Below are positions 47,010-54,988 of a DNA stretch of 64,000 nt, piece after piece (position 1 is the first letter of the stretch; the number at the start of each line of letters is the position of its first letter). This DNA comes from an uncultured Lachnospiraceae bacterium (GTDB lineage Bacteria > Bacillota > Clostridia > Lachnospirales > Lachnospiraceae). The stretch is taken from contig CALWPY010000004.1 in the NCBI GenBank assembly GCA_944383545.1, positions 124,001 to 188,000 of the forward strand, given 5' to 3'. The notes under the pieces were generated by a model. It did not search any database and was not told where the DNA came from. It was given only the letters and a program-made list of their open reading frames with translations. Both the position numbers and the translations under genes were made by a program.

Positions 47010-48503
47010 CTATGCTGAAATTTTAGCATAACGCTCACTTAATAGAGTATCCGTCATTATTTTATATGGAGATAAATCATCTCCTGCAACCATTGAAAAA
47101 ATCTGAGGTGTCGCACCGGATACAAGTGCCACTCCCTGCTCGTTTAATTCTACAGGCTGTTGTCTGTTTCTGCTTGCCACATTCCAGAATATAACATTTG
47201 GCAGCCTGTAGCCCCAAGCTTCAAATTTTCTCCTGGCATTTATAAAGTTAGTTCTTGAAGCATTCTCCGCACAATAATCAAATTCCATATCGGATATAAT
47301 TACGAGCTTTACAGGAAGCTGTTCCTGTGGAAGATGATTTTTTACTGCTGTTTTAAGAATGAGTTCAAAAACTGCTTCTATATTTGTATTTGCAACCTCG
47401 CTAAATGTTGTTATATAACTGAGTTTTTCAAAAAAGGTTTTTCCCTTTATCTCAATTAATTGTGGTTTCTCCGAAAATGTTATAAAATGGTTTGCAAAAG
47501 CACCTTTGTTTCTCTCTGCAAAATACATCCCCAGAGAAAGTGCCACAGAAGTAGGCTTTGGATTGGCTCTGCCGTACATTGACCCCGAAGTGTCCACTAC
47601 CGCAATCGCATTTTCAGAGCCTCCAAAATCAGGAAGTGAATTCCATGTGGCATTTAGGACCTTCTTTTCTTTTTCTGAAATATTTTTTACAAAACTGTAT
47701 CTATGATTTTTACTGTAAAAGATTCCTAAATACGGGTCGATTAATTCATATGGTGAAATATTTTCTGAATTAAGTTTTGCATTTCCTTCTGACACGCTGT
47801 TTAAAAACTCATTATATCTTTCATAATCATTTCTCATAAAGGCTTTTTTGTATTTAAACATTGCACGGGAAGGCTGTTTTTCGTAATCAAAGGTGTAATC
47901 CTTTTCACGAAGGTTATTTTCTATTATATGTATCTTTTTTCTTAATGAAGAAAGTGATTTTCTGTATTCAGAATCGCTGATTAAAAAAAATCCTGCAATC
48001 CTTTTTGCCGCTCTTACAGTTTCCTTATTTGAAGCATTTATTGACGGAAGCCACTTTGCAAGAAGAGAAATATTTTCTCCTTTTTCGAGCGCTGTCATAT
48101 CCGCTTCAAATTTTTCTTTGATATAAGAAAGCATATCTTTTTCACATGGCGTATCAAGGAGTAACAAGAGGTCATCATAGCGGCCATATTCCGCTACATA
48201 TTCTATATTCTTTCTTACAGAGTCAGGATTGTTTTCCGAAAGCCAGTTAAATGCTATACGGAAAAATCTTCTTTCTCCCAATCCACCCCTTATATCTCTG
48301 GCAAAGAAAAGGAGTTTCATTGCTAAATCAGGATTTTCCATATAAGCTCTTATGAAACGGCTTATAATTTCTTCTTCTGATGCATGACGAAGTGCTCCCG
48401 CTGTTGCAAACAGGTCCAGACAGTCAGAGCCTGTGCTCATGTATGTAGTTGCGCCATTTTCAGTTGTAGTTAAGTTTGCTTCATTTTTCAAATAATTTAA
48501 CAT
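47010..48503 (-). CDS. TROVE-like/vWA protein (DUF2828 type), Ro60-related
   Basis: 497 residues from the ATG at 48503 with AAAGGAG upstream. The N-terminal ~290 residues are helical repeats like those of the Ro/TROVE ring (MKLLFFARDIRGGLGERRFF, NIEYVAEYGRYDDLLLLL, LLAKWLPSINASNKET). The C-terminal ~190 residues form a von Willebrand A domain with a metal site: AIAVVDTSGSMYG, TNIEAVF and VIISDMEFDYC. The wording resembles DUF2828, found in plants and giant viruses. Ro proteins hold misfolded or Y RNAs. Neighbouring rtcB and a structured RNA upstream support an RNA-quality-control role. Confidence 0.85.
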   Translation of the reverse strand: MLNYLKNEANLTTTENGATTYMSTGSDCLDLFATAGALRHASEEEIISRFIRAYMENPDLAMKLLFFARDIRGGLGERRFFRIAFNWLSENNPDSVRKNIEYVAEYGRYDDLLLLLDTPCEKDMLSYIKEKFEADMTALEKGENISLLAKWLPSINASNKETVRAAKRIAGFFLISDSEYRKSLSSLRKKIHIIENNLREKDYTFDYEKQPSRAMFKYKKAFMRNDYERYNEFLNSVSEGNAKLNSENISPYELIDPYLGIFYSKNHRYSFVKNISEKEKKVLNATWNSLPDFGGSENAIAVVDTSGSMYGRANPKPTSVALSLGMYFAERNKGAFANHFITFSEKPQLIEIKGKTFFEKLSYITTFSEVANTNIEAVFELILKTAVKNHLPQEQLPVKLVIISDMEFDYCAENASRTNFINARRKFEAWGYRLPNVIFWNVASRNRQQPVELNEQGVALVSGATPQIFSMVAGDDLSPYKIMTDTLLSERYAKISA

Positions 48504-48534
48504 GAGATTTCTCCTTTCCGAGTTATAAAATACC

Positions 48535-48675
48535 AAGGCGCAGACTGCTTTGCGTATGTCATCAGCAAAGCAGGTTTATTCTTTAAAATAAGACCATGAA
48601 AATTGCTGTATGCGCCTTTATTTGCAAGCATGCGTTTTTCGGAGTTTATCCGAAGACCTCTGACATCAGGTCCGC
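48535..48675 (-). ncRNA. Structured RNA candidate upstream of the TROVE-like gene (possible Y-RNA analogue)
   Basis: Domain one (48535-48618) is a three-way junction. AAGGCGCA (48535-48542) pairs with TGCGCCTT (48611-48618) and encloses a perfect 9-base hairpin CTGCTTTGC/GCAAAGCAG (48545-48573). It also encloses a second hairpin of 7 bases with one bulge (48574-48594). Domain two (48632-48675) has two hairpins, TTCGGA/TCCGAA (48638-48654) and GACCT/AGGTC (48655-48672), between GCG and CGC. It could be a Y-like RNA bound by the TROVE-like protein, or a regulatory leader. No tRNA-like T-loop sequence is seen, unlike YrlA. No poly-U end is present, so processing would be needed. Confidence 0.5.
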
Positions 48676-48721
48676 TCTGTTTACATTGACATCTTACAAT
48701 ATATGGAAATACTTATCACGG

Positions 48722-48763
48722 AAAAAAAGTTGCGAACTTAAATTTAAAGCTCGCAACTTTTTT
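48722..48763 (-). terminator. Terminator after the WYL gene pair
   Basis: AAAAAAGTTGCGA (48724-48736) pairs with TCGCAACTTTTTT (48751-48763), with T runs on both sides. The stop codon of the second WYL gene (48744-48746) lies in the loop. It separates the WYL pair from the structured RNA and TROVE-rtcB unit. Confidence 0.88.
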
Positions 48764-49655
48764 GGTTAATCAGTCTCTTCTTTATTAATTCTATAAAATG
48801 CTGAGGTGCCGTAACCCTAATCATTGGTCCGAATGAAAGAATTCGTATTACAATTTCCATCTCATCATCTTTATCGTAAGAAACTGTAATTCGGTACCTC
48901 TCGTCATCCAGTTTTTCAGCCTGCTTTTTAAAATGTGCAAAGTGAAGAAGCACACGCTCCAGAGCATTCCTTTTATCAACCAGTTCAAAAATAACCGTTC
49001 TCTCTCTTAAGGGAGTTTTTTTCGCATGCTCAGCATCAAAAGACTCATTATAAGTCTTTACACTTATAATTCTGCTTAAATTTACGGTACTTCCAAACTT
49101 TTCTCCCGAGCCTGTCAGGCGGAATTTATCATCCTTCTCCGAATACTCCAGATATTCAGGCATTAAAATTATATGTACTGCTTCTCCGTTTCTGCTCGTT
49201 GTTTCAATGTCTAAAGGATATCTTTTCTTTATTGCATCCAGTGTAAGCCGGAAATTCTTTATGTAAACTTCATCAGAAAAGGGGTCGCCGTCTGCATATT
49301 TATCAAATACAATAATATCCTCCGGTTTAAAAAGCGGCTCTACATCCGTGAAATCCAAAGTCTTATCCGTAAACAGCTTAATCCTTTTATCCATAAAGAT
49401 TGCCTTAAGCCATCTCTTTTGAAGTGTAGTAAGCGGCATGGTGGGAACATTTTTTATCGTTGTTTTTCCATCAGGTTTTAAAAGCTGCCACCTCTCCTCT
49501 TTAAACGCGGGAATGATGTTTAACATACTTTCGGAAAAAGCATGTTTCTCTATTATTGTCTGAAGCTCATTATCTGAAAGAGGGTGTTTTATCGCTTCCG
49601 TAATTATTTTTGCAACAGTATTATAATACGCACTGTAAAGCTCACTGAATACCAT
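48744..49655 (-). CDS. WYL-domain protein (second of a pair)
   Basis: 303 residues if it starts at the ATG at 49655, which overlaps the end of the first WYL gene by 14 bases and has GGTGGGG nearby; a start at 49688 is possible. The N-terminal half is helical (MPLTTLQKRWLKAIFMDKRI). The C-terminal half is WYL-like (about 165-240: LSRIISVKTYNESF; then TVIFELVDKRNALERVLLHF). No clear DNA-binding HTH is seen, so it may act with its partner. WYL proteins are ligand-responsive regulators, often of defence and RNA-repair genes. Confidence 0.8.
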   Translation of the reverse strand: MVFSELYSAYYNTVAKIITEAIKHPLSDNELQTIIEKHAFSESMLNIIPAFKEERWQLLKPDGKTTIKNVPTMPLTTLQKRWLKAIFMDKRIKLFTDKTLDFTDVEPLFKPEDIIVFDKYADGDPFSDEVYIKNFRLTLDAIKKRYPLDIETTSRNGEAVHIILMPEYLEYSEKDDKFRLTGSGEKFGSTVNLSRIISVKTYNESFDAEHAKKTPLRERTVIFELVDKRNALERVLLHFAHFKKQAEKLDDERYRITVSYDKDDEMEIVIRILSFGPMIRVTAPQHFIELIKKRLINQKSCEL

Positions 49656-50925
49656 TTTCCCCACCGCCTTCCAATCCATAAAGGGCATACATTTTCATTA
49701 TGTCATTTTTAAATTTTTCCTCCAGCTTTTTATCGGAAAAACTGATATCTGTAATCCTGCATATAAATGTTCTTATCCACGGCACAAGCTCTTCCGCATC
49801 ATAAACATCTGCCGAAAACCTTATTTTGTTACCCTCCAGATATTCCAGTGTTCCGCAACGCTTTTCCCTCTCCATACGTCTTGGTATATACTGTTCATAC
49901 TCTGCGTAACGTATGGTAAATTCCACATGCTCCATACGTTCTCCCGAACTCCCCTGAGTGCTTACGCCCCAGATATGCGGAAGCATTCCTTTTAATTTTT
50001 CCTGAAGAATATCATAATCCGTATTTTCTGATTCAGTAATTTTTCTTTCATTATTTACTGAACAAGTTTTAACCGAGACGATATTATCCAGTCTGTAGGA
50101 TGTGATTCTTTTAAACCGCGGAACATAAGCCATAAGATACTGCCTTCCGCTCTGTGCACTTATCATAATCTTAAGCGGTACCACATCATTTTCCGTAAAA
50201 ACTTCTTTTTTTCTGGTCAAAATATCCAAGTCTATACTGCATTTTTCCTGCATGGCCATAAGAAGCAGACAAAGCACCTCGCTGTCCATGGCAGAAGTAA
50301 TGTAATGGTGCTTAAACAAAAAATTTTCTTCATGAGAATCAATCTTATCAAGAAGAAATGAGCCCACAACACCACAGGGAGAAACTTCAGAAAAGAAGTC
50401 AAGTATGTCACAGTTAACAGGCTCAGACATCTTGTTTCTTTTATAATAAGCTGTCTTTCCCTTCTTTTCTGTTATAATTATTCCTGCCTCTGTATATTCC
50501 TTAAGTTTTTTTCTTACGGTCGATACATCAAAATATCTGGGATTTTCAAACTGCCCGAGATAATCATCAAGCTCCTCCATTATTTCATTAATGGAAAGAC
50601 TTTTATCTTCATCCGAAAGAATGTCAAACAATATAAAATGCAGTGTAATGTCTCCGTCCGTAAAGCTTTTCGTTTTCCATGCCTTATAAAGCGGATTATG
50701 ACGGGATTGTCTGCTGTCAATCGAAATAAAGACATTCTTTCCGTCAGGCGTCCTGCGAAACTGCATATAATCACCCAGCCAGCTCTCTAAGCGGCGACGT
50801 TCATCATCATATGAGCGCGCACTCTTTTTCGTATATTCGTCCCTGCTCTTAAAGCCATAAACATAGAACTCACGCATGTAGTCACGTATTCGGTTGAAAT
50901 TTTTTACAAGTTCATTGTAAGACAT
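49642..50925 (-). CDS. WYL-domain transcriptional regulator (first of a pair)
   Basis: 427 residues. A winged-helix region lies at about 70-165 (LHFILFDILSDEDKSLSINE, then VSTVRKKLKEYTEAGII). A WYL domain lies at about 245-300 (VPLKIMISAQSGRQYLMAYV, then ITSYRLDNIVSVKT), and a C-terminal extension typical of WYL regulators (YIPRRMEREKR, AEELVPWIRTFICRI) follows. It begins three bases after the transketolase subunit stop, so it is the tail of the pentose operon and very likely co-transcribed. Its natural target may be the TROVE-rtcB unit just beyond the terminator. Confidence 0.9.
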   Translation of the reverse strand: MSYNELVKNFNRIRDYMREFYVYGFKSRDEYTKKSARSYDDERRRLESWLGDYMQFRRTPDGKNVFISIDSRQSRHNPLYKAWKTKSFTDGDITLHFILFDILSDEDKSLSINEIMEELDDYLGQFENPRYFDVSTVRKKLKEYTEAGIIITEKKGKTAYYKRNKMSEPVNCDILDFFSEVSPCGVVGSFLLDKIDSHEENFLFKHHYITSAMDSEVLCLLLMAMQEKCSIDLDILTRKKEVFTENDVVPLKIMISAQSGRQYLMAYVPRFKRITSYRLDNIVSVKTCSVNNERKITESENTDYDILQEKLKGMLPHIWGVSTQGSSGERMEHVEFTIRYAEYEQYIPRRMEREKRCGTLEYLEGNKIRFSADVYDAEELVPWIRTFICRITDISFSDKKLEEKFKNDIMKMYALYGLEGGGENGIQ

Positions 50926-50928
50926 AAA

Positions 50929-51867
50929 TTATATTCCTGCTTTAATCTGTCCGTAAATTCCTTCCGCATCCAGCTCATATTTATGTATCAGCTCCTTGGC
51001 AGGTCCAGATTCACCGAAGGTATCCCGTATTCCTATTCTGGTAAGCTTTGTAGGACATTTTTCTGAAAGCACCTCAGAAACCGCGCTCCCAAGTCCTCCG
51101 ATTATGGAATGCTCTTCCACCGTAAACACCCTTTTTGTCTTTTTAGCAGTTGACATCACTAAACTTTCATCCAAAGGCTTTATTGTATGAATATTTATAA
51201 CCTCTGCCGATACACCATCTTTCTCCAGCATTTCTGCTGCCTTAAGACTCTCATATACGCAAAGACCTGTTGCTATAATGGAGATGTCCTTTCCTTCCCT
51301 TAATAAAACGCCCTTACCGATTTCAAACTCATAATCAGATTCTTTATTTATTACAGGAACGGCAAGCCTTCCAAATCTCAGATACACCGGACCTTCATGA
51401 TAATATGCAGCCTTTACGGCAGCCCTTGCTTCCACATCATCACAAGGATTAATTACCACCATTCCAGGTATTTCTCTCATAAGTGCAATATCTTCACAGC
51501 ACTGGTGGGTTGCTCCGTCCTCACCCACGGAAATACCTGCATGTGTAGCACCTATTTTTACATTTAAATGCGGATATCCTATACTGTTTCTCACCTGCTC
51601 AAATGCACGTCCTGCCGCAAACATGGCAAATGAGCTCATAAACGGAACAAATCCGCAGGTCGAAAGTCCGGCTGCTATGCCGGCCATGTTCGACTCGGCA
51701 ATTCCACAGTCAATATGTCTCTCAGGATATGCCTTTTTAAAAACAGCCGTCTTAGTTGCTGCTGCAAGGTCGGCATCAAGAACAATTAAGTTTTCATGTT
51801 CAGCTCCCAATTCACAAAGAGCATTACCATAGCTGTCTCTTGTAGCTATCATTATATTTTCACCCAT
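50929..51867 (-). CDS. Transketolase, C-terminal subunit
   Basis: 312 residues from the ATG at 51867, with AAAGGAGG eight bases upstream; TGATG overlaps the stop of the N-terminal subunit. It covers the pyrimidine-binding and C-terminal domains: RDSYGNALCELGAEHENLIV, the catalytic Glu in HIDCGIAESNMAGIAAGL, and HAGISVGEDGATHQ. FTVEEHSIIGGLGSAVSE is typical of the C-terminal domain. Together with the next gene it forms a split transketolase that moves two-carbon units between xylulose-5-P and other sugar phosphates. Confidence 0.94.
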   Translation of the reverse strand: MGENIMIATRDSYGNALCELGAEHENLIVLDADLAAATKTAVFKKAYPERHIDCGIAESNMAGIAAGLSTCGFVPFMSSFAMFAAGRAFEQVRNSIGYPHLNVKIGATHAGISVGEDGATHQCCEDIALMREIPGMVVINPCDDVEARAAVKAAYYHEGPVYLRFGRLAVPVINKESDYEFEIGKGVLLREGKDISIIATGLCVYESLKAAEMLEKDGVSAEVINIHTIKPLDESLVMSTAKKTKRVFTVEEHSIIGGLGSAVSEVLSEKCPTKLTRIGIRDTFGESGPAKELIHKYELDAEGIYGQIKAGI

Positions 51868-52718
51868 CACTCAATGCCTCCTTTACCAGTCTCTGTACCT
51901 GCTTCCTGTTTTTCCAATTCCTCCATGGCAAGCCTGTATTCATCATCATTCGGTGCCTTTCCGTGCCAGGAAACATTATTTTCCATAAATGAAACACCTT
52001 TTCCTTTTACAGTATGGGCTATAATGGCTGTCGGAGCTCCTTTATAAGAAGAAGCCTCCTTAAATGCCTCAGATATTTCATCAAAATCATTTCCGTTTAT
52101 ACTTACCACATGAAAATTAAATGCCTCAAATTTTTTTCCTATAGGATAAGGAGAACATACCTCAGCAACAGTTCCGTCTATCTGAAGATTATTGTTATCT
52201 ACAATTACACAGAGGTTATCCAGTTTTTTATGTCCAGCGAACATAGCAGCCTCCCATATCTGTCCTTCCTGAAGCTCTCCGTCACCTAATAGGCAGTATG
52301 TCCTGTATTCTTCTTTCTTAAGCTTTGCGGCAAGTGCCATGCCTACTGCTGCTGAAAGCCCCTGTCCTAATGAGCCTGATGACATATCAACTCCCGGAAT
52401 ATGTTTTTTATCCGGGTGCCCCTGCAAATATGAGCCCAGATGCCTTAATGTCTTTAAATCCTCAACCGGAAAAAAGCCTCTGTATGCCAGAGCACTATAA
52501 TACCCCGGTGCGGTATGACCCTTGGACAGCACAAACCTGTCACGTTCCGGAAAGTCCGGCTCCTCAGGATTTATATTCATTTCCTCAAAATAGAGATATG
52601 TAAAAATATCAGCCGCCGAAAGCGAGCCGCCAGGATGACCGCTCTTTGCATTATAAACTGCTGTTATAATGCCTTTTCTAACATCAATGGCGTATTTTAT
52701 AAGTTCCTTCTTATTCAT
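51867..52718 (-). CDS. Transketolase, N-terminal (TPP-binding) subunit
   Basis: 283 residues from the ATG at 52718 with GGGAGG four to five bases upstream. AKSGHPGGSLSAADIFTYLY and KGHTAPGYYSALAYRG open the domain. The thiamine-diphosphate motif is LLGDGELQEGQIWEA with VIVDNNN 25 residues later. HTVKGKGVSFMENNVSWHGK ends it. It supplies the cofactor half of the split transketolase. The cofactor itself comes from the thi operon at 31-35 kb. Confidence 0.95.
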   Translation of the reverse strand: MNKKELIKYAIDVRKGIITAVYNAKSGHPGGSLSAADIFTYLYFEEMNINPEEPDFPERDRFVLSKGHTAPGYYSALAYRGFFPVEDLKTLRHLGSYLQGHPDKKHIPGVDMSSGSLGQGLSAAVGMALAAKLKKEEYRTYCLLGDGELQEGQIWEAAMFAGHKKLDNLCVIVDNNNLQIDGTVAEVCSPYPIGKKFEAFNFHVVSINGNDFDEISEAFKEASSYKGAPTAIIAHTVKGKGVSFMENNVSWHGKAPNDDEYRLAMEELEKQEAGTETGKGGIE

Positions 52719-52789
52719 TTTTCCTCCCATTTATCATATATATTTAACTTGTAATCATTCTTTCTTCGTCTCTCATATCTAAAAAGGAA

Positions 52790-52834
52790 GGGCAGACATA
52801 AAACACCGGTTCCCCCCTGCACCTCATGTCTGCT
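52790..52834 (-). terminator. Hairpin between the transaldolase-like and transketolase genes
   Basis: GCAGACAT (52792-52799) and ATGTCTGC (52825-52832) pair around a 25-base loop. On the minus strand CCTTCCTTTTTAG follows. It may be a partial terminator that lowers expression of the transketolase-WYL genes relative to xylB-tal, or a processing site. Confidence 0.5.
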
Positions 52835-52845
52835 CTTTGTGAGAC

Positions 52846-53499
52846 TTATTTATTTACGGATTTAAGATAATCCTTCTGAAATTTTTCTATTCCGTTTGTT
52901 GTAAGAGGATGAGATATCATGGATTTAATTACGCCATACGGAATTGTAGCAATATCAGCTCCTGCCAAAGCACACTGGGTAACATGGATAGGATTTCTGA
53001 TTGAGGCAGCTATAATCTCTGTTTCAATTCCATAATTATCAAATATTGTAACTATATCCTCCACAAGCTCAATCCCCGGCTGTCCTATATCATCAAGTCT
53101 CCCAAGAAATGGTGATACATAGGTTGCTCCTGCCCTTGCGGCAAGAAGAGCCTGATTTGCCGAGAATATAAGTGTCACATTAGTTTTAATACCTTCTGAA
53201 GAAAGCTGTTTAACCGCCTTAAGTCCGTCTTCCGTCATTGGAATTTTAACGACCATGTTAGGGTGAATCTTTTCAATTTCCCTGCCTTCTTTAATCATAC
53301 CTTCACTGTCTACAGTAGTGGCTTTAACCTCACCGCTTATAGGTCCGTCCACAATTTTTGCTATTTCTGCTATAACCTCCTTAAAATCCCTGCCTTCTCT
53401 TGCAATAAGAGAAGGATTTGTGGTAACTCCAGAGATAACACCCAGAGAATTTGCCGCCTTAATTTCATCAATATTTGCAGTATCAATAAAAAATTTCAT
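52846..53499 (-). CDS. Transaldolase-like / fructose-6-phosphate aldolase
   Basis: 217 residues, the short TalC/FSA type. [48 protein letters not shown] (Schiff-base Lys) and [20 protein letters not shown] are hallmarks. The context of a split transketolase and xylulokinase favours true transaldolase activity in the non-oxidative pentose phosphate pathway over fructose-6-phosphate aldolase activity. It starts 15 bases after xylB stops. Confidence 0.92.
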   Translation of the reverse strand: MKFFIDTANIDEIKAANSLGVISGVTTNPSLIAREGRDFKEVIAEIAKIVDGPISGEVKATTVDSEGMIKEGREIEKIHPNMVVKIPMTEDGLKAVKQLSSEGIKTNVTLIFSANQALLAARAGATYVSPFLGRLDDIGQPGIELVEDIVTIFDNYGIETEIIAASIRNPIHVTQCALAGADIATIPYGVIKSMISHPLTTNGIEKFQKDYLKSVNK

Positions 53500-53514
53500 T
53501 TTAATCCTCCATTT

Positions 53515-54978
53515 TCACTCTTCGTACAGCCCTATGACTGCAGGATATATTTTTTTAAATTTATTATACCTTTCTTCATATTTCTTCACAAGCTCTTTAT
53601 CAGGATAAACACTGCTCACAACTTTTACAAGCTTATTGCAGGCTGTCTCAACATCAGGATATTCTCCACAGCCTACCGCAGCAAGTATCGCCGCACCAAA
53701 ACCCGGACCCTCTTCATTTTCCACTATATCAAGCCTTAAATTAAGTACTGATGCAATTATTTTTCTCCAAACCTCACTTTTAGCTCCGCCGCCGCATATC
53801 TTTGAACTCCTTATATCAATGCCAAGGCTTTTTGCGACCTCAAGAGAATCCCTGAGTCCAAATGCCACTCCTTCCAAAACCGCCTGAGTCATATCCTCTC
53901 TTTTTGTATCCATTGACATACCAAAGAAAACAGCTCTTGCTTCCGGATTATTATACGGCGACCTTTCTCCCATGAGATAAGGAAGGAAGAATACTTTATT
54001 TTCGCCTAATTTATCTATTTGCGCCTGTTCTCCTGAATAATTTGAAGTTTTTAATATATCATTCATCCACCACATATTGCAGGAAGCAGCAGAAAGCATA
54101 CAGCCCATGAGATGATATCCTCCATCGGCATGTGCAAAGGAATGAAGTGCATTGTTATCATCCACCCTGAAATTTTTACTTGATATAAAAATCGTACCAC
54201 TTGTTCCGATGGAAAGATTACATGTTCCTTCACCGATTGTCCCCGTACCGATAGCCGCTGCCGCATTATCACCTGCTCCTGCTATTATTTTAACATCCTT
54301 TTTAAGTCCAAGAAGCTCTGCAAGCTCCGGTTTTATATTTCCAACCACCTCATAGCTTTCATAAAGTTCAGGAAGCATTTCCTTTGAAATATTACATATG
54401 GCAAGCATTTCTTCAGACCATTTTTTATTTTTTACATCCAGAAGCAGCATGCCTGATGCATCTGAATAATCCGTACTGAACGCTCCCGATATACGGTAAA
54501 CCAGATAATCCTTAGGAAGCATAATCTTTTTAACCATTGCCCAAAGCTCAGGTTCATTTTTTTGCATCCACAATATTTTAGGTGCGGTAAAACCCGCAAA
54601 CGCTATGTTTGCAGTGTATTCAGAAAGCTTTTCCTTTCCAATTTGACTATTTAAATATTCTGTTTCTTTTGTTGTTCTTCCGTCATTCCAGAGAATTGCA
54701 GGGCGGATTACATTATCATCCTCGTCCAACGTAACAAGTCCGTGCATCTGTCCGCCAAAGCTTATTCCTCTGACCAATTCTTTATTTTCAGAATCTAAAA
54801 GCTCTTTCAGTCCCTCAATCGACTGGCCAAACCAATCCTCAGGATTTTGTTCGGACCAGCCTGTGTGAGGAAATGCGAGATTGTAGCTTTTAGATACAAT
54901 CTTTCTTATATTACCTTCAGCATCCATTAGAAGAAGCTTTACTGCTGAAGTTCCAAGGTCTATGCCAATATACAACAT
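53515..54978 (-). CDS. xylB: Xylulokinase
   Basis: 487 residues from the ATG at 54978, with AAGGAGG six bases upstream. FGGY-kinase features: MLYIGIDLGTSAVKLLLMD, SFGGQMHGLVTLD (sugar contact), AILWNDGRTT, AGAGDNAAAAIGTG (catalytic Asp) and ICGGGAKSEVWRKIIASVL. It phosphorylates D-xylulose at C5. The MHGL motif and its place downstream of the isomerase support xylulose rather than ribulose or glycerol. Its start lies 10 bases beyond the isomerase stop. Confidence 0.93.
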   Translation of the reverse strand: MLYIGIDLGTSAVKLLLMDAEGNIRKIVSKSYNLAFPHTGWSEQNPEDWFGQSIEGLKELLDSENKELVRGISFGGQMHGLVTLDEDDNVIRPAILWNDGRTTKETEYLNSQIGKEKLSEYTANIAFAGFTAPKILWMQKNEPELWAMVKKIMLPKDYLVYRISGAFSTDYSDASGMLLLDVKNKKWSEEMLAICNISKEMLPELYESYEVVGNIKPELAELLGLKKDVKIIAGAGDNAAAAIGTGTIGEGTCNLSIGTSGTIFISSKNFRVDDNNALHSFAHADGGYHLMGCMLSAASCNMWWMNDILKTSNYSGEQAQIDKLGENKVFFLPYLMGERSPYNNPEARAVFFGMSMDTKREDMTQAVLEGVAFGLRDSLEVAKSLGIDIRSSKICGGGAKSEVWRKIIASVLNLRLDIVENEEGPGFGAAILAAVGCGEYPDVETACNKLVKVVSSVYPDKELVKKYEERYNKFKKIYPAVIGLYEE

Positions 54979-54988
54979 ATCTTCCTCC

